Shown here piece after piece: positions 57,033-64,000 of a stretch of DNA of 64,000 nucleotides. The stretch covers positions 11,548,252 through 11,612,251 of the forward strand of contig NC_085137.1 in the NCBI RefSeq assembly GCF_035046485.1. Reading direction: 5' to 3'. Made by a program: the position numbers and the translations under genes. Origin of the DNA: Aedes albopictus. Taxonomy: Eukaryota > Arthropoda > Insecta > Diptera > Culicidae. The notes beneath the pieces are model-generated. The model searched no databases. It had not been told where the DNA came from and saw only the letters and a program-made list of their open reading frames with translations. Position 1 is the stretch's first letter; the number at the start of each line of letters is the position of its first letter.

Positions 57033-57302
57033 TTAACCAACTAAGGGGTAAATTGGCCAATTAACATCTAAATTAACGACTCATGCAAAATATTTCGTTT
57101 CACTAAATCAAATTTGATAGTTTTAAGAGATTTATGTCAGCTACGATATGTCCCATACAAGCCACCCTCCAAAAGTTGCATGCAAGTTTACTTACTAACA
57201 TAAAATGCTTAAATCTGTTAAATTTAATTAGGTGAAACGAATTATTTTGCATCAGTTATCAATTTAGATGTTAATTGACCAATTTATCCTTTGATTGGTT
57301 AA
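57033..57302. mobile_element. Fold-back MITE with TTAA at its ends, 270 bp
   Basis: TTAACCAACTAAGGGGTAAA (57033 on) pairs with …TTATCCTTTGATTGGTTAA (to 57302). The arms run about 75 bp and include CAATTAACATCTAAATT with AATTTAGATGTTAATTG. TTAA lies at both edges, but it may belong to the repeat itself rather than a target duplication. Confidence 0.72.
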
Positions 57303-57667
57303 TAAAAATATGTCCATACTTAATCACAGGAAGTGATTTTGTTAGTGGTTAGCGTTGGTGTCACATTATCAGGACTGAACTGCTGCAAAGATCGTCTTCA
57401 GTGTCTCGTACATGAATCGAATCGAATTAAAGTCGAAATACAAGCTTGTAATTCAGCATAGGAATGTCCAGTCTATCGAATGCTTTGCTGAAGTCAGTGT
57501 AGAGAGCTTCCACATGATTACCGTTTTCCATTGCATTCAAAGAGTAATTGACAAACTCAAGCAGGTTAGTGGCTGTTGAACGGCCTTTGAAGAAGTTATT
57601 CTATTTTTAATCTGAACGAAAACATTTCTGTTGATGATTGATTCAAATAGTTTTGGTATGCATGAAA

Positions 57668-57813
57668 TACAGTAAAGCCTCCATGAGTCGATATTGAAGC
57701 TTTTTAGGGGGACCATCATAGTAAGCTAGAAATTATTTTTCAGTATGAAAAAAAAATACCTCCATGAGTCGATATCGAGTCAAGGAACATCGACTCATGG
57801 AGGTTCGACTGTA
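57668..57813. mobile_element. TA-flanked MITE, 146 bp, inside the Jockey-like RT
   Basis: The ends TACAGTAAAGCCTCCATGAG and CTCATGGAGGTTCGACTGTA are inverted repeats with TA at each edge, the Tc1/mariner/pogo target. CTCCATGAGTCGATAT occurs again internally at 57762. Removing the MITE and one TA restores the retrotransposon reading frame, which confirms the borders. Confidence 0.85.
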
Positions 57814-58707
57814 ATAGCAATTCCACGATAATTTCGAACATCACATTTTTTATCAGACTTATAAATGGGTATTAGGAATGATTTTTTCCATTCCATCGGG
57901 AATTTTCCAGATTCCAGCGACATGTTAAATAACCAAAATAATGGAGTTGTAAGTTCAACTGCTAATGGTTTAAAGAAAGATGGAGGAATTCCGTCAGGTC
58001 CAGAACCTTTTTTGATATCTAGGTCATTTAATCTAGCCAAAATGTCTTTAACATTAATGTGACTGACACTAACATCGTTTGGAAAATCAGGAAAATAAGA
58101 AAAGTATTCAAAATCACGATCGTTATCTGAAAAAATTGTGTGAGTTTCTTGGAAGAATGATGCAAAAAGATTGCAAATGTCTTCTGAATTATGTCCTTCT
58201 TTTTCGTCTAATGTCATTTTGGCCGGAAAACTGGCTGACTTTAACTTGGATTTAACATAATTGAAAAAAATCTTTGGACATGACTTAATTTCACTTCCAG
58301 TTTTTACATTATAATCAGAAAGTGCAGAAGACATTGCAGTATTAAGTTGATTGCAAATGTTTAAATACTTTATCAAATTTTCATGATTTTCGTAGTTTCT
58401 ATATGTTTTATGAGCCTTCTGCTTTCGATTTTTCAAATTCAGAATTTGTTTGTTGAACCAAATTGGATTTTTGGAATTGTAATTTCGTCGCTTTTTCGTA
58501 AGCGAAACTTCTTCTTGAATAATGCCCGATAACATTTCGTGAAAAAAAACCCACAGCGCAATCAATACTTTGTTGACTCCTTAAAATAGAATGTCAGTTT
58601 GTCCTATTTAATTTAGCCTTGATATTGTCAAACTTTGCAATGTTGAAATCCAATACATTTTCATATTTACATTCGATGGGAATACTTTTATTATGTACAA
58701 ATACAGA

Positions 58708-58979
58708 CCCAAGTAACCACGGTGCTGAAGCCTTATTACATGCAGACATTTGGTGTATTTAGAGCAATCATTACTTTACATGCAAATTTAAGGTTGATTT
58801 AAAGTGGCAATGGGCAATTATGCGACTGCTCTAAGATTATACCAGTATAATCTTAATTTGATTCTGTAATTACCCATTTCCACTTTAAATCAACCTTAAG
58901 TTTGCATGTAAAGTAATGATTGCTCTAAATACACCGTATATCTGCATGTAATAAGGCTTCAGCACCGTGGTTACTTGGG
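58708..58979. mobile_element. CCCAAGTAACC…GGTTACTTGGG fold-back MITE, 272 bp
   Basis: The ends CCCAAGTAACCACGGTGCTG and CAGCACCGTGGTTACTTGGG are perfect inverted repeats, and pairing runs over about 120 bp per arm with few mismatches. It lies between the endonuclease and RT parts of the Jockey-like pseudogene. No ORF. Confidence 0.88.
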
Positions 58980-59290
58980 GAGTACTCAATTGCCATATGG
59001 AATACTTCGTTTTTCCATAGAGGTGCAAGAGATTCAATTACACAGAAGTCTTCGCGTGTGTTCGTCAGTAAAAAATCTAAGAAATTGTTATGTTCGTTTT
59101 TCACGTGATTTATTTGATTGACCTAAAATGGCAATTTTCTCAAAAATAAATTGTAATGCATCATTGTCACCAATAACTGGCAATAAAATACTCTCATTTT
59201 CTGCATCATGCTGATTAAAGTCACCATATATGTGTATTTTATATTCAGGAGGAGGCAGAGATACAATTTCATCGGCTGTTTGAAAAAACT

Positions 59291-60600
59291 TTTCATAAGT
59301 TTATTTTAGGCCCATATCTCCGTCAATTTGCGTCCGATTTCAAAACCTCAGGTCTCATTCAAAAGATAATAAGTCAAAGTTACTTTGAAGATCACTCAAA
59401 TAAAAAATTTTCGAAAATGTTTGTAAGAAAACTTAAGCTAAAGTTTCCAAAATTTCTAAAAAATGCAAATAAACTTACGGCAGTGTCGCTGGAAATTGGG
59501 TCGACCAAATTTTAAGATGAGAGCGGTAATATAACCTATTTTCAATTAGGGTAATTCATGTATTTTGGACAGGCTGAGGACAACGTTTGAAAAATCGTCC
59601 TCTAGCTTCTTTAGAAAGCAATTGATTATGCTGCAAAGTTACCAATACGCTTATAATATAATTGTACTTTGCGTTCCTGGTGACAAAAATCTTAACGAGA
59701 GCATTTTAAGCTGAGAAAAACACAATTTCCAATCGCCTGTTAGAATTGCATTTTGGACACCGAATATATGTTTTAGACACTCTTAGGTATATATCATTTG
59801 GACGGGGCAATTATCTCAATGTTTGGCCATGAATATTGTTAAATCATGGAAGTAGCATAAATTAACATATATTTTCTTGCATAACTTTTACAGTTTTTTG
59901 TTAAAATCGAGAAAATATCGCCTGACCCACAGAATACGCCTCCAAGTATGCAATCGCACAGCATCCCCATGTAGTTTGTCAGATGACCAAAATATATTTA
60001 CAGTAGAAAACTTGTAATGTATTTTGGACACCACCTATTTTAAGCGTTCTACATGAATGTTAAGAGATTGGCTGCCTAATTCTTCTTTGTTGAACATTTT
60101 TCATTGCAATAAGGCTTTTGAATTTCTTACAATTATTAATTCAACGATTTTGAGGTGAATATTGTATGTGGCTGTGAAGTGTATGTCGTCTTGCATACCT
60201 GTGCATTTGAGGGGTTTTAGTGAAACAATTTACATTTTCGATAATTTTGAAGTAAAATCTTAATTGTTAAGCGTATTTTCAACGTAAGTCAGCAGAATAG
60301 GGTCTGTTCGATCCAATAATCGATATTGAGAAGTATCTACTTTTATTAGCTCACCGGAACAAAGACATACTGTCCAAATTATATTTTTTACCCTACGAGC
60401 CTTAAAAAAATTACATGTTTTTGATGGGGTGGGCCCAAACTTTTGATCGGGAGTGTATCTGCTAAAGAATGCAAACACATAGTTGTAATTAACCAGAACG
60501 GTATTTTACATACATGTATTCGACTAACACGCTAATTTCATTGACCCTAAACAATTGATTTTTTTTTTTGACGTTGAATAACGTCCTTCGGCAACATATA
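59291..60600. other. A/T-rich tract with recurrent TATTTTGGACAC motif
   Basis: TGTATTTTGGACA, TGCATTTTGGACACC and TGTATTTTGGACACCACC occur near 59561, 59747 and 60018, the same style of motif iteration as the TIR elements upstream. I could not find paired ends. The 72-codon minus frame at 60260-60478 has no domain. Confidence 0.4.
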
Positions 60601-60815
60601 GGGGTGTAACTTCAGAAAAACCAAAAATCGGCCGCGTCACGAAAAGTGGTCAGCTTTTGAACGCTAATAACTCAGTCATTTATGAACGAATTTTAAAAAT
60701 TTTAGCACCGATCAGACGCAAATATTTCCAGCAATTATGTCAATTAATAACAACTATTGATTTTCAACAGCGAACTATTGGAAATTTAGGAAAAGTGAAC
60801 CCATGTTTTATCCAG

Positions 60816-61330
60816 CCAATCACGTTCGAGCACAGTTTTGGACTTTTCCGTCGAGCGCCTGGCAGTATACAAGCTATTTCTTCTTCCCCTCTTCCTTCAT
60901 TCTTCATCAACACCTCGAGGGGAACGCATCGGCAGAGAGCTGTGCAGTTTGCTCCGTTTGCGTTTTCATTTAGTGTTCTTTGGCAAGCCGAGCGCGGTGG
61001 TCGGTCGGTGCGTCTTCGCGCGCGGTAGCTCGACGCTCGAGCGGAGTCGTTCACCGGATCAGAGACGGAGGAGCACAGCTCGGATTGTATTTTCGCTCAG
61101 CATTCTCACAGCACATTTTCACGCTGTCTGTCGACCGCGGTAAACGGACGGACGTACCGATGACAACCGAGCAGCAGCGGCGGTGGGGAAATAGTTCATT
61201 TCATTTCCCCAGCTCGGAAGCGGATGGGTGCCGACAACACGGCAGCAACGTTTGGTTTTGTGAAATCAAGATTAAACAGTCCTTATTAGGGCTACAATTT
61301 CAAACTCCACGTAAGAGTTGATTCGAATTC
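60816..61330 (+). promoter_or_regulatory. Promoter-like segment, copy 1 (CCAAT / TATA-like)
   Basis: CCAATCACGTTCGAG (60816-60830) is followed about 35 bp later by GTATACAAG, then pyrimidine-rich leader sequence (TTCTTCTTCCCCTCTTCC), then CTTTGGCAAGCCGAGCGCGG. The same order of blocks recurs at 62055-62210. The frames here (96-123 codons on both strands) overlap and show no domain. It could be a promoter plus 5' leader of a multicopy gene or of a transposable element; I do not recognise it. Confidence 0.45.
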
Positions 61331-61443
61331 CTCTAGAAAGCGAAGTGCAAACATTTTGAAACCTACTTCGAGAGCACCTCCGAGCGTGGTAGAAGCACCG
61401 CCAGCAACCAAGCAGCAGCGGCGGTGGCTCATTCTCATTTTCT

Positions 61444-61617
61444 CATGCCGTTTTTCTTTTTGAACCTGGGTTGGAACTGGATTGGCGGAAAATGTGTAAA
61501 CAAACAACGTCAAACAAACTTTAGTACAAGCGAAACCGAAATCGGGTTGGGGTTGAAACTGTGATCTGATCCAGTTCCAACCCAGGTTGGAACTGGATAA
61601 TAAAGAAAAACGGCATC
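61444..61617. mobile_element. Inverted-repeat element GCCGTTTTTCTTT…AAAGAAAAACGGC, about 174 bp
   Basis: CATGCCGTTTTTCTTTTTGA and TAAAGAAAAACGGCATCAG pair at the ends. GAACCTGGGTTGGAACTGGA pairs with TCCAGTTCCAACCCAGGTT further in. It lies between the two promoter-like segments. Confidence 0.65.
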
Positions 61618-62054
61618 AGTGTGGTGGCGGATGGGCATGGCAACTGGGAATATTTTAACCGCTTGATGTCGAATCTATTCTAAATTCAAGATACGGTGAC
61701 AGAAGCATAAACTTTTGCGCGCATCATAAATCTGCTTGAAATTTCTTCAACTTTGAAAAATGGCAGGTTTGCTGGAAAATGAAAATGTTAACCAGCGTTG
61801 CCAAATTTCAATAAGAATTTTAGAATTTCAAATATCTGTAATCTTTAGAAATTTTGGTCGAAAATACATGACTTTTGTACTATATACTGTCAATCTTTAC
61901 TAAACATTATAATATTGGTTAATCATAAGCCTACATACTGATTTGGCAATGGCTAATAATAATCATTTTAGTATATTTTAATACTCCGCTACAATAAATT
62001 ATTGCAGATAAATTTGTATGGCTTCGTTGAATTTTACTCCCCTCACATTTAACC
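61618..62054. other. A/T-rich spacer, nothing recognised
   Basis: No frame, repeat or RNA signal that I can support. Confidence 0.5.
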
Positions 62055-62400
62055 AATCACGTTCGAGAGGGGAAGCCAGGCCATTGTGCCGTATAAAACC
62101 AAACTGCTTCTTCTCATCTTCCATCATTCTTTCTTGACCCGTCGAGGGGATCACATAGAAGGAGAGCTAGCCAGTTTCTCCGTTTGCTTTGGCAAGCCGA
62201 GCGCAGTGGTTGTCGGCTATTACGCTCTCCTTCGTATCGTTGTATTGCGCCAGTGGAGCAATCAGCCAGTTCAAACTGGTGCGCGGCAACAACGAGGGCT
62301 TTCTTTTGCCCCGAGTTTGCGCAGCATCGCCATCGCAAAACCCCCATCGGAATCAACGCCACTGATGCCGTTCTGGATTTGTTTGGCATAGCTACCGATT
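62055..62400 (+). promoter_or_regulatory. Promoter-like segment, copy 2 (CCAAT / TATAAAA)
   Basis: CCAATCACGTTCGAG at 62055-62069 is identical to the box in copy 1. A clean TATAAAA lies at 62094-62100, 24 bp later. A pyrimidine-rich leader (CTTCTTCTCATCTTCCATC), GAGGGGATCACAT and CTTTGGCAAGCCGAGCGCAG follow, in the same order as copy 1. Frames of up to 101 codons overlap on both strands without domains. Confidence 0.5.
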
Positions 62401-64000
62401 TTCACCTCACGCAACAATTGAACGATTATTGTACAACAAATAAAATTAAACAGCTTTTCTAAGGGCTTCAAAATGTTCCTCACAAGATTGAATCGAATAA
62501 TTTTCTTAGACGACGCGTCGGGTCACAAATATGACAAAACCGGAAAGTCTTAAAACCGTAGCATAAACTTTGCAAGCGGAATAGTGGAAATATATTAGAT
62601 TGTTGTAGCATCCTTTATATTTCCCAGCCGAATTTTAATGTGTGTTGTGTCCGCAAAAATTAAACATTTCTATGCCCATTTTTGCCACACAATCTAGAAG
62701 AAAACTGTATGATATCTAGAAATTCTTAGTTATATAATTACATATTGGTAATTCCAGTCCACCAATTAGCAAAAGCTTAATGATTTGCATTTTTGAATGA
62801 TCTGTTGGATTGCATCTGTTTAAATTCTTATAAAATGAACGGTTACCAAGACAATTCTATTATAGGTAAAGATTATTAAAAAGTTTTGAAAAATTCGTTT
62901 ATAGAAACATTTTAAAACCAATTACTACGCGGAACAAGTCTTGTCACATCCATTCTAAATTTCTATATGTATATAAACCTGCAAAAGCAAAGAAATTGTG
63001 CGAGAGGATTTGAAATCATCACCAATTTTCTTCGCAAAATAATTACCTATTAGCATCCAAAGAAATTCAAAGGTCTAGCAAACTACAGTTGGCCCACTGA
63101 AATTATTCTGCAAATTGACTCACTGTATTTCGAGAGCAACAACATAGTTTAATGAAAGAGTAACTAGTTAACTACCAGTACCTGGGCTGCCCATAAAGAA
63201 AACCTAGTGCTGGGCTAGTACACAGGTTTAAATAGTTCTGATGTTCGATTTGAATAGGTCGTATCTGTATAGGAATCCCAGCAAATTTACGACCTATTCA
63301 AATTGAAGCGCAAAGTTCATAAGGAATGAATCGGATCGAAAATAATGATAAATAATAAACTCCACTATCAATTGCCGTCTACAATCAAACTAAACCAAAC
63401 CAAAATTTCACATCACAGTCTTTATCAATGTTAACACAGCATTCAATAATCGAAACTAATGCATAAACGGACGTTATTCAACGTCAGACTTGCGGTCGTG
63501 TCTAGTATACAACCCCTCCAACTTTTTTTGATAATGAGGGACGGCCTCACTAATAAACATTTATTCTTGTGTGATCCGAAGCACAAATTCGAGAAGAAGT
63601 TATAATTTTCTTTCACTGCCTGATGTCGTATGGCTAAATCCCGATACTTAAAAGTAAAACAGTTACGCATACTTACGAAACGACTCCACAAAACCGCCAC
63701 GGACTGAACGGCTTCTGCCACTGCTCTGCTTAGTATCGTGCGATCGAACAAAATATCCCTCCACACGCACACTAGGGGGAATTCAACTTTATTTGGAAAA
63801 CCTCGAATTTAAAAAAAAAACTCGGGTTCTGCATATGTTCCTTTTGTAACCCGGAAGCTTCAGTAAAAAAAAATGATAGGAATCTATTAAGTCTAAGGGA
63901 GTGTTCAACATGCTTGAAGTTTATATGAGGAAATTCGATCAAAAAACGATTCATGGCGTCCCAGATGTTGCAGAATCACTGCATAGTGGCCGAAAGCCGG
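62401..64000. other. Unrecognised A/T-rich DNA
   Basis: A small hairpin lies at 63248-63305 (ATTTGAATAGGTCGTA with TACGACCTATTCAAAT). The 109- and 60-codon minus frames (63443-63954) show no domain. No repeat family was assigned. Confidence 0.45.

Larger units (their letters stand above)
57425..59290 (-). pseudogene. Jockey-like non-LTR retrotransposon ORF2, fragmented by two MITEs
   Basis: Read on the minus strand. The endonuclease end (59290-58980) includes IYGDFNQHD and, after a frame break, NNFLDFLLTNTREDFCVIES. After the MITE at 58708-58979 the frame runs 58565-57814 with KGSGPDGIPPSFFK and FLIPIYKSDKKCDVRNYRG, which opens the reverse transcriptase. The MITE at 57668-57813 interrupts it directly after RGIAI, and the same frame resumes with IPKLFESIINRNVF. 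One more frameshift follows near 57595, then YTDFSKAFDRLD (motif A) at about 57500, and the similarity ends near 57425. Motifs B and C, and everything upstream of the endonuclease, are missing. Dead and 5'- and 3'-truncated. Jockey versus CR1 clade was not resolved. Confidence 0.8.

Noticed and set aside
60657..61321. Overlapping frames of 96-123 codons near promoter-like copy 1
   Set aside because: Three plus frames and one minus frame overlap in Arg-rich, G+C-rich sequence with no conserved equivalent in copy 2.

Overview
The window looks like gene-poor, repeat-saturated DNA from a mosquito, most probably Aedes (aegypti or albopictus). This rests on the mix of elements: an LOA-clade non-LTR retrotransposon with an RNase H domain, a BEL/Pao gag primed by tRNA-Tyr, several tRNA-derived SINE copies, short CCCAAGTAAC-ended and TTAA-flanked MITEs, many fold-back elements, and several kilobases of degenerate tandem repeats. 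I found no host protein-coding gene I could support, no true tRNA or rRNA gene, and nothing prokaryotic. The species is inference.

Layout. 1-790: 5' end of a BEL/Pao retrotransposon on the minus strand (gag, primer-binding site, LTR). 796-1140: fold-back element. 1500-2720: tract with a recurrent CGCATAA motif, split by a SINE. 4650-7640: degenerate AATTCCTGGAGG-type repeats with two copies of one SINE and a 674-bp fold-back. 9015-11567: a TIR element with an 8-bp target duplication, containing a second TIR element, which contains a 3' fragment of a non-LTR element. 12557-14930: SINE plus degenerate repeats. 17130-23230: an ACTTGAAG-type degenerate satellite with a GATTAAT minisatellite, a SINE and fold-backs. 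23230-25800: degenerate AATTCC repeats with a polarity switch at a fold-back. 25800-36540: mostly unrecognised DNA with MITEs, a SINE and an LOA 5' relic.

36541-44190 is the most striking part. It holds a 23-bp satellite, GGAATTCCAGGA plus GGAATTCCTGG, with nearly homogeneous cores, about two EcoRI sites per unit, all six frames open, and strand polarity that flips near 37460, 42030 and 43870. It is interrupted by a 612-bp element with 43-bp internal inverted repeats.

46271-54264 appears to be a nest of elements whose youngest member is a 4.46-kb LOA element with an intact 1,209-codon ORF2, flanked by a perfect 125-bp direct duplication. 54875-59290 holds further nested MITEs and a Jockey-like pseudogene broken by two MITEs. 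60816-62400 carries two related CCAAT/TATA promoter-like segments of unknown origin.

The elements do not form a pathway. What the window shows is layered insertion into old satellite-like DNA, with one satellite core and one LOA copy that look recent.
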